Positions 33,931 through 44,245 of a stretch of 64,000 nt of DNA are shown in pieces. The stretch comes from Candidatus Hodarchaeaceae archaeon (GTDB lineage Archaea; Hadarchaeota; Hadarchaeia; Hadarchaeales; Hadarchaeaceae): assembly GCA_030018135.1 (NCBI GenBank), contig JASEGJ010000001.1, positions 1 to 64,000 of the forward strand, in the 5' to 3' direction. The notes beneath the pieces were generated by a model, which searched no databases, had not been told where the DNA came from, and saw nothing but the letters and a program-made list of their open reading frames with translations. Numbering within the stretch: position 1 is the first letter of the stretch; each line of letters starts with the position of its first letter. A program made the translations under genes and the position numbers.

Positions 33931-35011
33931 TCCTGCCCCTCCTGCCAAACTTCTCCAGATCTAAGCCACGGGCCAAAAACCAATCGCGCGTCGTCCCCGT
34001 GACCACAATCTCCGCCCTCTTAAAATCACCGACGTGCGAGCAACCAAGCAGAAACATGGCGACGCGGAGCTGGTCAATGAAGCTCTTTAGCCAAGTCAAG
34101 ACCGCTAGTTTGCCGCGCGCTGCAGATCTCAGAAGTGGGAGCGCCACGCCCACCATATCCGCACCTAGCGCCAGCGCCTTCGCCGCATCTACTCCATTTC
34201 GCAGGCCGCCGCTCGCGATGACCGGCACATCGACCGCCTCAGCGACCTCCGCGGTGCAAACTGCCGTTGGAATACCCCAGTCCCAAAAAACATCACCCAG
34301 ATTTGCCTTCGAGGCCGAGCGAAGGGCCTCAACGCCCGCCCAGGAGGTGCCGCCCGCCCCGCTGACATCTACCGCGGAAGCGCCCGCATCTACAAGTTTT
34401 TTCGCCACCCGCGCGCTTATGCCCCCTCCCGTCTCCTTCGCGATCACCGGAGCATCGAGCGCGGCACAGATCTCCGCGAATTTTTTGAGACAATCTCGAT
34501 ACTTAGGCTCCCCCTCCGGCTGCGCCACCTCTTGCAACGGGTTCATGTGGATGGAAAGCGCGTCCGCATCTATCATCTCCAACGCCTTTCGGGCCTCCGC
34601 CGCGCCGCAGCCCTGGGCCAGCTGAGCCATGCCCAAATTGCCGATGAGGAGGATGTCCGGCGCAACGCTGCGGACATCGTATGTTTTCGCGAGCTTCGGG
34701 TCCTCGAGCGCTGCGCGCTGGCTACCCACGCTGAAGGCGAGACCTAGCTCCTGTGCTACCTGACCCAACGTCAGGTTCAGTTTACGACCGCGCGGGTGGC
34801 CGCCCGTCATCGCGCAAATCATCACGGGCGCTTTCAGCTCTTTCCCCAAAAACGTGGTGCGTAGGTCAATGTCCTCCAAATTTAGCTCCGGCAATGCATT
34901 ATGCACGAGTTCTACGTTCTCGAAGCCGGTAGTCTTGTTGCGCGCCTCGACATCCTCGCGCAAACATATATTGATGTGGTCAAGTTTCCGACCCACGGTT
35001 TTTTTACCCAT
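33920..35011 (-). CDS. fni: Type 2 isopentenyl-diphosphate isomerase
   Basis: 363 aa FMN enzyme with a TIM barrel. Signatures are [43 protein letters not shown]-type catalytic region [19 protein letters not shown] and [10 protein letters not shown]. It interconverts isopentenyl and dimethylallyl diphosphate. The 3' end overlaps the start of rnj, and the gene lies 4 bp after the isopentenyl phosphate kinase. Confidence 0.95.
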   Translation of the reverse strand: MGKKTVGRKLDHINICLREDVEARNKTTGFENVELVHNALPELNLEDIDLRTTFLGKELKAPVMICAMTGGHPRGRKLNLTLGQVAQELGLAFSVGSQRAALEDPKLAKTYDVRSVAPDILLIGNLGMAQLAQGCGAAEARKALEMIDADALSIHMNPLQEVAQPEGEPKYRDCLKKFAEICAALDAPVIAKETGGGISARVAKKLVDAGASAVDVSGAGGTSWAGVEALRSASKANLGDVFWDWGIPTAVCTAEVAEAVDVPVIASGGLRNGVDAAKALALGADMVGVALPLLRSAARGKLAVLTWLKSFIDQLRVAMFLLGCSHVGDFKRAEIVVTGTTRDWFLARGLDLEKFGRRGRNDG

Positions 35012-35015
35012 GCGA

Positions 35016-35813
35016 TCATCCCATCGTTATCATGGTACCGAGCCCCCGTTCGCCGAGTACCGCGCGCCTCAAAATGTTTGGCTTCGCGGCATTAATGATC
35101 TCTGCCTCCACAGCGTGCTCGGCGAGCGCCAAGAGCTCCCTGACCTTATTCGCCATCCCGCCCGTGACATCCGGGCCGCCTGCCGCGCTAATCGGCTCGG
35201 CGATCCCCGGCCAACTGGTTGGCGTTATCGTCCGTATCAACTTAGCACTTTTTCGCACTTTTGGATTCGCGGTGTAAACTCCGTCGACATCGACGCAGAC
35301 TATAATGCGAGACGCCCCGAGTTCCCGCGCGAGGTGGACGACGAGCTGGTCGCCCGAGAGGATGCCCATGCCCCTGCTCAAATCCGGCACAGCATCGCCG
35401 TACAAAACTGGCACGATGCCGAGCTCGAGCAGTTTGCGCGCTGGCGTCAACTCCATGGATTTGATCCGCCCGTCGATGACCGTGGTACATGCGGACGGCT
35501 GAACCGCCATGGCCGGCAAGCCAGCCCTCTGAAGGGCTTCGACGACATGGGCATTGAGCTTCTCCATGGCCCGATGAGTGAGCGAGAGGCCAATTAGCTG
35601 CCGCTTGTCCCCGTAGCCTCCAGCGATACCATATTTAGATGCCATCGGATGCCCGAACGAACCGCCGCCGTGCACAATTACCAGCGGCTCCTTCGCAGCC
35701 GCCAATTCCCCGGCGAGCCTCCTGAGCGCGGCGCGCCTAACTGAGAACTTCCTGCGCTTGTCGGTTATGACGCTGCCGCCGAGCTTTACTATTAGGGGTT
35801 TCGTTTTAATCAC
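35016..35813 (-). CDS. ipk: Isopentenyl phosphate kinase
   Basis: 265 aa from GTG 35813, which overlaps the stop of the Memo gene (GTGA). It is an amino acid kinase fold: [18 protein letters not shown], the catalytic His in [18 protein letters not shown], and [19 protein letters not shown]. It phosphorylates isopentenyl phosphate to the diphosphate in the archaeal modified mevalonate pathway. A longer reading frame upstream is excluded because it runs into the neighbouring gene. Confidence 0.94.
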   Translation of the reverse strand: MIKTKPLIVKLGGSVITDKRRKFSVRRAALRRLAGELAAAKEPLVIVHGGGSFGHPMASKYGIAGGYGDKRQLIGLSLTHRAMEKLNAHVVEALQRAGLPAMAVQPSACTTVIDGRIKSMELTPARKLLELGIVPVLYGDAVPDLSRGMGILSGDQLVVHLARELGASRIIVCVDVDGVYTANPKVRKSAKLIRTITPTSWPGIAEPISAAGGPDVTGGMANKVRELLALAEHAVEAEIINAAKPNILRRAVLGERGLGTMITMG

Positions 35814-36652
35814 CTGATTACCGCAATCGAGCCGTAGCCGACGACCTGCGGCATCGGTCCAGCAGTATCGCCGCTGGTCGCATATTTTAGCAGCTTGGCC
35901 CTCTTCGCCCCCAACTCCACAGCGGCACACAGCATGGCCGCGACAGGACCAGACCCACACATGCTGATATCCTTATCGTAAACAGTTCGCAGTAGGCCTC
36001 GCCAGTCCAAGGCTAAGATTTTATCTATAGCCATCCTGTCCTTTGCCGCCGCGGACTGTTGGAGCTCGTAGTGCGTGAAGTCCGTGGACGCGAGGATGAC
36101 GGCGTCCCCCTTCGCCACCGCCTTGGCGATGGCCCCTCCGACCTCCCTGCTCGTCTCCTCATCCTGCATCATCATGCATATGGGCACGATGCCGAACCGA
36201 TCGCCGAAAAGGTGCTGCAGGAAGGGGAGCTGCACCTCAAGTGAATGCTCGTGCGCGTGCGCGACCTCGTCGACATCAATCAAATCCGACCCCTTCCCGA
36301 TCGCCTCGGCCAAAGGGCGATCTATCCCAACCTTGCCCAGCGGCGTGAACCACTCGCCGGATGTCATTATGGAGACCCCCGAGCCCACGCCCGTGTGATT
36401 TGGGCCTATGATCACGACCGACTTCGGCCTGCCATCCCTAGCAATGTAGGCGAAGCCGTGGGCCGCGACAGGGCCGGAATACATGTAGCCCGCGTGCGGC
36501 GAAACCAATCCTATCAATGAACGCTCGCCGGCCGAGACCCGCGGCACCTCGCCGGGGCCATGGGCGTGGGCATAGCACCATTCGATCTGCTCCCTGAGCG
36601 AACTGGCATCGCCCTCGTAAAACGTCCCGGCCACCGCAGGTCTACGCGTCAA
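35810..36652 (-). CDS. MEMO1-family protein
   Basis: 280 aa from TTG 36652, just after the rps2 stop. Family motifs are RRPAVAGTFYEGDASSL, VSPHAGYMYSGPVAAHGF, GPNHTGVGSGVSI, AHEHSLEVQLPFLQ and STDFTHYE; the His/Asp/Cys positions resemble the metal site of class III extradiol dioxygenases. Human Memo is a copper- or iron-binding redox protein; the archaeal role is unknown. Its place between rps2 and the isoprenoid kinase gene is conserved in many euryarchaea. Confidence 0.9.
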   Translation of the reverse strand: MTRRPAVAGTFYEGDASSLREQIEWCYAHAHGPGEVPRVSAGERSLIGLVSPHAGYMYSGPVAAHGFAYIARDGRPKSVVIIGPNHTGVGSGVSIMTSGEWFTPLGKVGIDRPLAEAIGKGSDLIDVDEVAHAHEHSLEVQLPFLQHLFGDRFGIVPICMMMQDEETSREVGGAIAKAVAKGDAVILASTDFTHYELQQSAAAKDRMAIDKILALDWRGLLRTVYDKDISMCGSGPVAAMLCAAVELGAKRAKLLKYATSGDTAGPMPQVVGYGSIAVIR

Positions 36653-36656
36653 GCGC

Positions 36657-37283
36657 TCACCGCTCGGGCTTCGTCTCGAACTCCTCCACCGAGACGCCGA
36701 ACTCCTGATCCGGCGCCAGCTCACCCCGCTCGCGCAGGACCTGCCTCGCTAGGAGCCAGTAGACGAGCGCGAGTGCCTTCCTCCCCTTGTTGTTCGTGGG
36801 GATGACCAAATCTATGTCCGCGGTCTCGTTGTCGGTATCGCAAAGGCCGACTATGGGTATGCCGACCTCGGCGGCCTCGCGCAGGGGCTGCTCATCCGCG
36901 ATGGGATCCGTCACCGTGAGCACGCTCGGCTCCATGTAGCCCTTGTAGGAGGGATTTGTAAGCGTCCCCGGGATGAACCTGCCCGGCATGACGACCGCGC
37001 GCGTTACCTCGCCGAACTTTGTCGCCGGCCTCTGCCCGTACTGCCTAGCCGAAACGACGAGCACGCGCTCCGGCTCGAACTTTGCCAAAAACTTGCCCGC
37101 TAGGCGAACCCGCTCGTCCGTCTTACGCACATCCAACACATAAAGCCCATCTGGCCTAGCACGATAGATAAAAGGCACCATGGCGCCCGTCTTCTGCCTT
37201 GTGCCTATGTGGACCCCGCTGGAGAGGTACTGGTCCATATCTATGAGCACCTCGCCACCCTCTACAAAGTCTCCTACTTCCAT
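36657..37283 (-). CDS. rps2: Ribosomal protein uS2
   Basis: 208 aa archaeal uS2 with [38 protein letters not shown] and [20 protein letters not shown]. Its start lies within the end of eno (10-bp overlap). The C-terminal tail is acidic. Order eno-rps2 is standard in archaea. Confidence 0.96.
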   Translation of the reverse strand: MEVGDFVEGGEVLIDMDQYLSSGVHIGTRQKTGAMVPFIYRARPDGLYVLDVRKTDERVRLAGKFLAKFEPERVLVVSARQYGQRPATKFGEVTRAVVMPGRFIPGTLTNPSYKGYMEPSVLTVTDPIADEQPLREAAEVGIPIVGLCDTDNETADIDLVIPTNNKGRKALALVYWLLARQVLRERGELAPDQEFGVSVEEFETKPER

Positions 37284-38569
37284 GGCAACTCCCCCATCCT
37301 TGCTTGTTCTCCTAACTCCTCCTCAATGCGGATGAGCTCATTAAGCTTGGCCACGCGCTCGCCGCCGACCACGCCGGTCTTGATGATCGGACACTCGAAG
37401 CCGACCGCTAGGTGCGCGATCGTTTCGTCGGAGGTCTCGCCGGAGCGATGCGACATCACGGGCACGTAGCCGTGCTGCCTCGCCAGCTGGACCGCGACAT
37501 GCGTATCGCTCAGCGTGCCTATCTGGTTCGGCTTTATCAGCACTGCATTTGCCGCGCCTAGTTTAATTCCCTTGCGTATTCTGGCGACGTTCGTGACGAA
37601 GAGGTCGTCGCCGCATATCAGGCACCTCTTCGCCTTTTTTGTAATTTCCGCGAAGGACTCAAAATCGTCCTCGCGCAGCGGGTCCTCGACGTAGAAGGGC
37701 TCGTATGTCTCGATGAGTTCAAGCACGAAATCTATTTGCTCACCGGTGTCGCGTGCCGCGCCCTCTCTTTTGTATACGTACTTTTTCTTCCCTGAGTCGT
37801 ACAGGCCGCTCGCCGCGAAGTCCAGCCCAGGTCTGATCTTGAAGCCCATCTCCTCGCTGATTTCCTCGCATGCCCGCGCCACGAGCTCTAAAGCCTCAAC
37901 ATTGCCCAAGTTTGGGGCCCAAGCGCCCTCATCGCCCTTCCCGCCGGTGAATGTCCCGTCCTTGGCCTCGATCAAGGCCCTAACCCTTCGGTGAACTTGC
38001 GAGTTCGCGAAAGCTGCATCGACAAATCTGCCGGCGTCAGTCGGGATGACCAAAAATTCCTGGATATCCGGCGCCATTCGGCCGGCATGAGCCCCACCGC
38101 CCAGCACGTTGCCGAGCGGATACGGCAATTTGGTCGCTTGCTCGCCGCCCAAGTACTTGTAGAGGGGTAAATTGAGCGCGGCGGACGCGGCCTTCGCGAC
38201 CGCCATCGAGACCGCGACCGCAGCGTTGCCGCCGATCCTGCTCAAATCGGGCGTGCCGTCCAGCTTCCGGAGCAAGGCGTCGATCCGTTTTTGATCGGTG
38301 ACCTCCATGCCGACGAGTCTTGGAGCGACGACCCTTTTAACCCCCTCGACGGCACCATCGACGCCGCCCTTGGGTAAAGCGGTGACCTCGTGCCTGCCCT
38401 TGCTCGCTCCGCTCGGGGCCGCCGCCCTGCCGAAGCCCACCTTGGTACCTACCTCGTCCTCTGCCACGACATCCACCTCTACGGTCGGGTTGGCACGGCT
38501 ATCGAGGATCTTGCGCGCGGATATGCTGCTGATTATCGCCCGCACTTTTATCGCCACCCAAGACATCAT
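37274..38569 (-). CDS. eno: Enolase
   Basis: About 431 aa. Motifs are [20 protein letters not shown] at the N-terminus, GGGAHAGRM in the substrate loop (shorter than the bacterial one), metal ligands in DFAASGLYD and [22 protein letters not shown], and [13 protein letters not shown] with the catalytic Lys. It interconverts 2-phosphoglycerate and phosphoenolpyruvate. ATG 38569 or 38566 is likely; GTG at 38554 would shorten the N-terminus. First gene of the cluster to idsA. Confidence 0.96.
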   Translation of the reverse strand: MMSWVAIKVRAIISSISARKILDSRANPTVEVDVVAEDEVGTKVGFGRAAAPSGASKGRHEVTALPKGGVDGAVEGVKRVVAPRLVGMEVTDQKRIDALLRKLDGTPDLSRIGGNAAVAVSMAVAKAASAALNLPLYKYLGGEQATKLPYPLGNVLGGGAHAGRMAPDIQEFLVIPTDAGRFVDAAFANSQVHRRVRALIEAKDGTFTGGKGDEGAWAPNLGNVEALELVARACEEISEEMGFKIRPGLDFAASGLYDSGKKKYVYKREGAARDTGEQIDFVLELIETYEPFYVEDPLREDDFESFAEITKKAKRCLICGDDLFVTNVARIRKGIKLGAANAVLIKPNQIGTLSDTHVAVQLARQHGYVPVMSHRSGETSDETIAHLAVGFECPIIKTGVVGGERVAKLNELIRIEEELGEQARMGELPWK

Positions 38570-38644
38570 CACCGAGGTTTAAGTAGCTACCTCGAGCGCT
38601 GGCAAAATGATTTAAGCAATTCAGTTCAAAACATTTCCGATGAA

Positions 38645-39391
38645 ATGCGGGCCACCGTCATCATTCCGGCGAAGAACGAGGGCCCCACCATCGCGAAGGT
38701 CGTGCAAGCTGCAAAGCAATCCCAATCGGTCGATGAAGTTATCGTCGTGGATGGCCATTCTGATGATAACACCACCGAGGAGGCGCGTAAGGCTGGAGCT
38801 AAAGTCGTGATGCAATCGAAGAGGGGCTACCCGGCTAAAGGCATAGCTATGCGGGACGGCCTCCGGGCGGCGCGCAACGACGTGATCGCATACGTCGACG
38901 CGGACATCGTCAACATGGAGCCCAACATGATCGAGCAGCTGCTGGAGCCGATAATGAAGGGCGAGGCCGACTTCGTCAAGGGCACCTTCGAACGAGCGGG
39001 GGGGAGGGTGACGGAGCTTGTCGCTAAACCCCTCTTAAAGATGTTCTTCCCGGAGGCATCTGGTTTTTCGCAGCCGCTCGGCGGGGAAATCGCCGGCAGG
39101 CGGTGGGTATTCGAGCAAATAAAGTTTGAGGAGAATTGGGGCGTCGACATCGGCATCCTAATAGATGTGGTGAAGATGGGCGCGAGGGTCAAGGAGGTTC
39201 ACATAGGTTTCAAGGACCACATAATGAAGCCCCTCCTCGACCTGCAGGAAATGGCCTATCAGGTGGCGGAGGCCATAATAAAAAGGGCCGAGGCCGAAAA
39301 CGCCTTGAAGAGCGTCGCCTGGATATCCCGCCCCGCGAGCAAGATCACCCATCACGAAGGGGCCGAGGCTGAAAAACAACAGGAAAATTAG
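38645..39391 (+). CDS. GT2-family glycosyltransferase
   Basis: 248 aa from ATG 38645. The GT-A fold shows TVIIPAKNEGPTIAKVVQ, VIVVDGHSDDNTTEEARKAG and the metal motif DVIAYVDADI; GGEIAGRRWVFEQIKFEENW is an acceptor-side segment. Close relatives transfer sugar to dolichyl phosphate or make glucosyl-3-phosphoglycerate; the acceptor cannot be decided. It is divergent from eno and has no membrane helices, so it acts on the cytoplasmic side. Confidence 0.85.
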   Translation: MRATVIIPAKNEGPTIAKVVQAAKQSQSVDEVIVVDGHSDDNTTEEARKAGAKVVMQSKRGYPAKGIAMRDGLRAARNDVIAYVDADIVNMEPNMIEQLLEPIMKGEADFVKGTFERAGGRVTELVAKPLLKMFFPEASGFSQPLGGEIAGRRWVFEQIKFEENWGVDIGILIDVVKMGARVKEVHIGFKDHIMKPLLDLQEMAYQVAEAIIKRAEAENALKSVAWISRPASKITHHEGAEAEKQQEN

Positions 39392-39442
39392 AATGGCTCA
39401 AAAAGCAGGAGCCCTAAAAATGCTGAAAGGTGGCGAGGGACT

Positions 39443-40081
39443 TTGCGGCTCATAGTCTTTGATTTCGATGGGACGCTGATGGACGGCAGGCTCATCGACG
39501 TCCTCGCCCAACGCTTTGGCTTTGAGGAAAAGCTCATGAAGGTGTTTGAGAGCACGGTTCCGGGACACGTACAATCGTTAAAGGTCGCCCGATTGTTGAG
39601 GGGCATTAAACTGCAAGATGTGCTGAAAGCGGCCCGAAACTTAAGATTCATGCCGGGCGCCCGTGAGGTCCTCAATGGCCTTAAGGTCAAAGGCTACATC
39701 ACGGGCATAATAAGCGATAGCTACAAACGAGCGATCGAAAGCGCGGTCGAGGGATTGCCCATCGACTTCGTGATGGCGAACGAGCTCGCGGTGGAAGACG
39801 GAACTCTGACGGGCGAGATACGGATGCCGCTGGGCTGGGCGAAGGATGAGGACTGCCTAAGGCACTCCGTCTGCAAGCTCACGGCCCTACGGGAGGCCGC
39901 GAGGCGCTATGGCGCGAGCATGGATGAAACGATCGCGGTCGGCAATGGTGAGGTCGACATCTGCATGGTCGAGGCCGCGGGCTTGGGGATAGCGTTCAAT
40001 CCCAATTCCTCAAAACTAAAACGAGTTGCGGACGTCGTGATAGAGTCGAGGGATTTAAGGCCGATATTGAACTATGCCTGA
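39443..40081 (+). CDS. HAD-superfamily phosphatase (SerB-like)
   Basis: 212 aa. HAD motifs: I is IVFDFDGTLMDG (nucleophile Asp), II is GIISDSYKRA, III/IV are the Lys region before DETIAVGNGEVDICMVEAAG. The cap is small and helical (residues about 20-75), as in phosphoserine-phosphatase-like enzymes. The substrate is uncertain, though phosphoserine is possible given SepRS elsewhere in the window. The start codon is TTG 39443 with GGCGAGGGAC upstream; ends 80 bp before the padR gene. Confidence 0.8.
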   Translation: MRLIVFDFDGTLMDGRLIDVLAQRFGFEEKLMKVFESTVPGHVQSLKVARLLRGIKLQDVLKAARNLRFMPGAREVLNGLKVKGYITGIISDSYKRAIESAVEGLPIDFVMANELAVEDGTLTGEIRMPLGWAKDEDCLRHSVCKLTALREAARRYGASMDETIAVGNGEVDICMVEAAGLGIAFNPNSSKLKRVADVVIESRDLRPILNYA

Positions 40082-40115
40082 ACAGTTCACGTTTCCATCG
40101 CAATTTTTAAAATAT

Positions 40116-40127
40116 ATCAAATTTGAT
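40116..40127. promoter_or_regulatory. Palindrome in the padR promoter
   Basis: ATCAAATTTGAT, perfect 12-bp palindrome directly behind the TATA-like TTTTTAAAATATAT and about 35 bp before padR. PadR proteins commonly bind such sites to repress their own operon. Confidence 0.5.
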
Positions 40128-40162
40128 TATCAATAACGATATTATGTGTTAATGGTGATACA

Positions 40163-40708
40163 ATGGGACATTTGCATCTCGTTAAACACTGGATGAAACA
40201 CACTGCTGCCGCCCCAAAGGGCTTCCTTCGGTATTATGTCCTAGAACTGCTTAATGCGAAGCCCATGTCCGGCTCGGAACTTATGGGCGAAATTAAAAAA
40301 CAAAGCGGAGGATGCTGGAAGCCCAGCCCGGGTTCTATATATCCCCTCCTAGCGTGGTTGCAGGACGAGGGGTACATAAAAGAAGTGTCAACCGAAGAAG
40401 GTGGGAGAAAGCGATATGCGCTCACCGACAGAGGAAAAACATTCTTTGAGGAGCACCTGAAAATAAAGAAGGAATTCCGCAGAAGGCTGAAGTTCTTCGC
40501 CCCGCCATTCTTTGGACCGATGTGGCTCGATCTCCACTCCGGGAGGGCAAGCGAGTTGCGAGAGGCCATGAAAAAGTTGGTGATTGCGCTATGGAATTTA
40601 AGGGGCAGGCTCGAAGAAAAATATATAGAACAAGCGGTGGCCGATGCCAAAGACGTGCTTAACCGAGCTGCCAAGGAAATAGAGGAAATAAATAGGAAGT
40701 TGGGGTGA
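40163..40708 (+). CDS. PadR-family transcription regulator
   Basis: 181 aa. The winged helix covers about residues 18-95: FLRYYVLELLNAKPMSGSEL, SPGSIYPLLAWLQDEGYIKE and GGRKRYALTDRGKTFFEEHL. A long C-terminal helical part (about 100-181) would form the dimer or ligand site. It lies just upstream of an ABC transporter, a common pairing in which PadR represses a drug or peptide exporter. Confidence 0.88.
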   Translation: MGHLHLVKHWMKHTAAAPKGFLRYYVLELLNAKPMSGSELMGEIKKQSGGCWKPSPGSIYPLLAWLQDEGYIKEVSTEEGGRKRYALTDRGKTFFEEHLKIKKEFRRRLKFFAPPFFGPMWLDLHSGRASELREAMKKLVIALWNLRGRLEEKYIEQAVADAKDVLNRAAKEIEEINRKLG

Positions 40709-40724
40709 CGAAACGACCGACGAA

Positions 40725-41713
40725 GTGAAAGCCGAGGGGCTGACGAAGATCTTCAATAGGGACTTGGTGGCGGTGGACCACATTGACTTCAGCGTGGGGG
40801 AGGGCGAAATCTTCGGCTTTCTCGGCCCCAATGGAGCTGGCAAAACTACCACGATCAACATGTTGATAACGGTGATAAAGCCAACCGAAGGGCGTGCGGC
40901 GGTGTGCGGATTCGACATCGTGGAGCAAGCCGGCGAAGTTAGGAACCGCATAGGTGTCGTCCCCCAAGAATATACCGCAGACGAGGATTTGACGGGATAT
41001 GAAAATATAATCCTGTGCGGGGACCTCTACGGCATCCCGCGGGAGGCCTCAAAGAAGCGTGCGGCTGAACTTCTAGAGCTTGTCGAACTAACGAGGTTCA
41101 AGGACAGAAAGGTCGAGACGTACTCGGGAGGCATGAGGAGGAGGCTGGAACTCGCCTGCGGCCTAATAAACAGGCCCCGCGTGCTATTCTTGGACGAGCC
41201 AACATTGGGCTTGGATGTCCAGACGAGGGCAACAATCTGGAACTACATTAGACTGCTCAAGGAAGAATTTAACATGACACTCTTCATGACGACCCACTAC
41301 CTCGAGGAGGCAGATGCCCTCTGCGACAGGGTGGCGATAATCGACAATGGCAAAATAGTGAAAGTCGGCAATCCCAACGCGTTGAAGGAAAGCCTCGGGG
41401 GAGACATAATCACCCTAGGTATCCAAGGGAAAGATGTGGGCATCACGGAATTTGTTAAAAAATTCCAAAGGTGAAGGAGGTGAAGAAGCAGGATAACACC
41501 TACTGGATTAAGGTTGAGGACGGGGAGGAAACTGCCCCGCTGATAATAGAGGCCATAAGGAACATGGGGCACGCCGTGACGAGGCTCTCCCTGACAAAGC
41601 CCACCCTCGACGAGGTGTATCTCGAGTACACCGGTAAGTCGATGAGGGAGGAACAGGAGGAAAGGGCGAACATCTGGAGCCGAAGAAGGACGATAAGAAA
41701 GGCGAGAACGTGA
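40725..41713 (+). pseudogene. ABC transporter ATP-binding protein, frameshifted near its C-terminus
   Basis: The first frame (GTG 40725 to stop at 41474) has all ATPase motifs: Walker A LGPNGAGKTTTINML, Q-loop PQEYTADEDL, signature YSGGMRRRLELACG, Walker B RVLFLDEPTLGLD and the switch His in TTHYLEEAD. The C-terminal domain continues in another frame as VKEVKKQDNTYWIKVEDGEE to 41713 (DUF4162-like, ending EVYLEYTGKSM). One missing base near 41470-41472 accounts for it. The core ATPase would still be made, lacking about 80 residues. Confidence 0.75.
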
Positions 41714-42551
41714 GCCAAGACGGAAACTCCACGAATCCCCTGCACGGCCTTTGGGCTTTGACTCACAGGGAGCTGAAGAAATGGTAGAAGGAACCGCTGC
41801 TGCTCTTCATATCGGTGGTTCAACCGATAATTTGGATGGGTCTCTTCGGCAAGGCGATGAACATAGGCACGATCTTTTCCAGTCCAGCCCTTCCACCGGC
41901 GGCGGCAGAACAGGTTATGAAGAGCACCTTCGGCACCGCCGACTATTTCTCCTTCGTGGCCGTTGGCATGCTTTCCTTCGTCGTGCTGTTCACGACCATG
42001 TTCAGCGGCATGTCGATCGTTTGGGACAGACGTTTGGGCTTCCTGGGCAAGGTCCTAAGTGCCCCTGTCGCGAGGGGATCGATACTTTTTTCAAAGGTTT
42101 TTTCGGCTGTGATAAGGTCCCTGGTCCAAGCGGGCATAGTCCTTTCCGTCGCCTTCTTGCTTGGTTTACGCCCGGGTCCAGATTTCACCCCAATAAATTT
42201 GCTGGGAGTTTTCGCTGCCCTGTTCCTGATGTGCATCGGGCTATCCTCGATTTTCCTTTTGATAGCCATACGCTCCAGTAGGTGGGAGACCCAGATGGCG
42301 GTGATGAACCTTTTGAACCTGCCGCTCCTCTTTACGAGCAACGCCTCTTCCCGACCTCCTTGATGCCAAACTGGCTGAGGTTCATATCGAAGATAAACCC
42401 CATAACCTACGGCACCGATGCGGGGAGGCAACTCCTCCTCTACCAAACGAATACATCCCAGCTGGCCTTCGATTTCGCGTTCTTGGGCGCGTTCGCCGCC
42501 ATCTTCTCGGCCATCGGTATCTTTCTCTCGTGGAGGTACCTAAGCAAATAG
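41710..42551 (+). pseudogene. ABC-2 permease with in-frame stop and frameshift
   Basis: Starts at GTG 41710, overlapping the ATPase end. It reads HGLWALTHRELKKW, then TAG at 41785-41787, then KEPLLLFISVVQPIIWMGLF; family members have Tyr or another residue there. About six membrane helices follow (for example SFVAVGMLSFVVLFTTMFSG). Near 42343 one C is missing, and the protein continues in a new frame as LFPTSLMPNWLRFISKINPI to 42551. Three lesions in two adjacent genes argue for loss of this exporter, unless the sequence is at fault. Confidence 0.75.
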
Positions 42552-42562
42552 ATTTTTGATGG

Positions 42563-42654
42563 TGGGGCCGCCGGGATTTGAACCCGGGTCTCCAGCACCC
42601 CATTCCAGATCCAAAGATTAGCTGGGAGGATTGGCCAAGCTACCCTACGGCCCC
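42563..42654 (-). tRNA. tRNA-Pro(GGG) with a 17-nt intron at a noncanonical site
   Basis: Acceptor GGGGCCG/CGGCCCC, D arm GGGT...ATCC, T arm CCGGG-TTCAAAT-CCCGG, and CCA encoded at 42560-42562. The anticodon stem is CCAGC/GCTGG. Between them are 24 nt instead of 7. Removing 17 nt (AATCTTTGGATCTGGAA) gives the loop TTGGGGT with anticodon GGG, the loop expected for archaeal tRNA-Pro. This places the intron at 32/33 rather than the usual 37/38; a shift of one base is possible. Confidence 0.85.
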
Positions 42655-42887
42655 GTAATAAGGTGAAGGGCTGGTTATTTATTACATTAAGTTTTAAGCA
42701 GACCGAGGTTCCTTTGGCTTAAATCGCCGCCATCTTAAGGTACCTCTTTCATCTCCCCTCAAAGAAAGCATGAGCACCTGAGTAAAGCCATTGCGCGATT
42801 CGAAAAGCTTGGTTGTTTCCACCATAACGCAGGGCATCCGACACGGTTTGGCGGTGCCCGGCGCCGCCTGTGTTGATCACGAATCGT

Positions 42888-44189
42888 TTATCTTGGCTTC
42901 ATGTAGCCCCACTTGTCTAAAGCCGCCTTCAGCTCCTTGTGGGTCTCCGCATATTCGTCCAAACCGATGCCTTCCCTGTACGCCTCGATGGCCTGCATGA
43001 CCGCCCTCGCCCCGGCCTCTATCCCCATGGGATGGCCCTGCGTCCCTCCACCCAGTTGCAGGACGATGTCCATCGTCCCATAAATGTCGAACAACTCGGG
43101 CAAGAGCCCGGGATGGAGGCCCCCGGAGGCAACTGGCAGCATGGGCTTTATCCTCCCCCATTTTTGGGGCATTCTTAGGCCCGGTATCTCGCCCACTTCC
43201 CGCTGCGTGATCATCTCCTTGATGGCGACTATCTCCCTCTTCTCGCCCGCCAGCTTTCCAATGACTGTGCCTATGTGGAACTGGTCTACGCCCATCAACC
43301 TCATCAACTTCGCGAGGTAGAGCATCGACATGCCGTGCTTAGGGTTTCTCGTCATCATCGCATGCATGGCCCTATGGCCGTGTATGGCCATGTCGTAATC
43401 GTGGGCTAGTTCGACCGCGGTCTGCACCGCCGTAAAACCGCTGACCACGACATCCAGCATGAAATATTTGAACCCGTGGTCGTGGACGAGCTTTATCCTC
43501 CTCTCGAGCTCCTTTAAATTCGGTGCCGTAACGTTGAGGAACGCGTCCTTGACATCTCCCGTCTCCTTCTCGGCCTTGTCCCTATACTTGGCGACGAGCT
43601 TTACCCTCTCCTCAAACCTGTTAAACTTCTGGCTCGTGAGGTTTTCATCGTCTTTGACGCAGTCCATCCCGCCCCTCCAAATCGCATACCCCACCTTCGC
43701 GGCATGCTCAAGGGCTGTGTACCCAATTTTCGGCTTCGGGACCACAGCGGTGACGGGTCCAGATTTCCTCCTGAAGATCCTTTTTATAACGTCCTTTCCG
43801 TGGGTCGGTCCTTTGAAATGTTTTATGTATTCCGGCGGCAGCTCGGCGTCCAGCAGCCTCAGGTTTTTCACCGCTTTCATGCCGTAGATATTGCCGCCGA
43901 ACCCGCTCATCATACCCGGGACGGACCCCTCCTCGAAGATCAAAAGAGGATAAGCTATCTTCGCATAGTTTTCGTCGCAGTGGTATGCGTACGCCTTCGT
44001 CTTGGGCAAAAGTTTGGGCAGCTCGGTTAAGGTGGTCCAAGTGCCGGACGAGCTCTCGGAAGCTATCCTGCCTATCGCATCCTCCTTTGTTATGCCCGGG
44101 GCCGGCTCGTAATAGAAAAGCACCTTGATGTCGGTCCTTGACGGCTTATATTTGGTATTTATGAACTCGTGGTACCACTCGATCTTCAT
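42888..44189 (-). CDS. rbcL: Form III ribulose-bisphosphate carboxylase
   Basis: 433 aa from ATG 44189 (GGGGAGG eight bases upstream); a longer start at 44222 has no such site. Active-site motifs are VPKPKIGYTA (Lys), GGMDCVKDDENLTSQ with the carbamylated Lys and metal Asp/Glu, HGHRAMHAMMTRNPKHG, and the phosphate loops ASGGLHPG and QLGGGTQGHPMG. Form III enzymes work in AMP/nucleoside recycling to 3-phosphoglycerate, or in some archaea in CO2 fixation. It lies directly behind rpoN in a ribosomal operon; no AMP phosphorylase or R15P isomerase gene is in the window. Confidence 0.95.
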   Translation of the reverse strand: MKIEWYHEFINTKYKPSRTDIKVLFYYEPAPGITKEDAIGRIASESSSGTWTTLTELPKLLPKTKAYAYHCDENYAKIAYPLLIFEEGSVPGMMSGFGGNIYGMKAVKNLRLLDAELPPEYIKHFKGPTHGKDVIKRIFRRKSGPVTAVVPKPKIGYTALEHAAKVGYAIWRGGMDCVKDDENLTSQKFNRFEERVKLVAKYRDKAEKETGDVKDAFLNVTAPNLKELERRIKLVHDHGFKYFMLDVVVSGFTAVQTAVELAHDYDMAIHGHRAMHAMMTRNPKHGMSMLYLAKLMRLMGVDQFHIGTVIGKLAGEKREIVAIKEMITQREVGEIPGLRMPQKWGRIKPMLPVASGGLHPGLLPELFDIYGTMDIVLQLGGGTQGHPMGIEAGARAVMQAIEAYREGIGLDEYAETHKELKAALDKWGYMKPR

Positions 44190-44245
44190 GTTTTCAAACC
44201 TCCCCAAAGTTTTCATAATCAATTTTTAGGTTTAGCATATCATCT

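Noticed and set aside
37118-37132. Further copy of the palindrome (CGTCTTACGCAC)
   Set aside because: The second arm is absent; it is coding sequence of rps2.
41785-41787. Pyrrolysine or another UAG-encoded residue in the permease
   Set aside because: Two further frameshifts in the same operon make a nonsense mutation simpler, and no pyl genes are in the window.
42661-42887. Possible gene between tRNA-Pro and rbcL
   Set aside because: No frame has a credible start and composition; the stretch appears to be untranslated.
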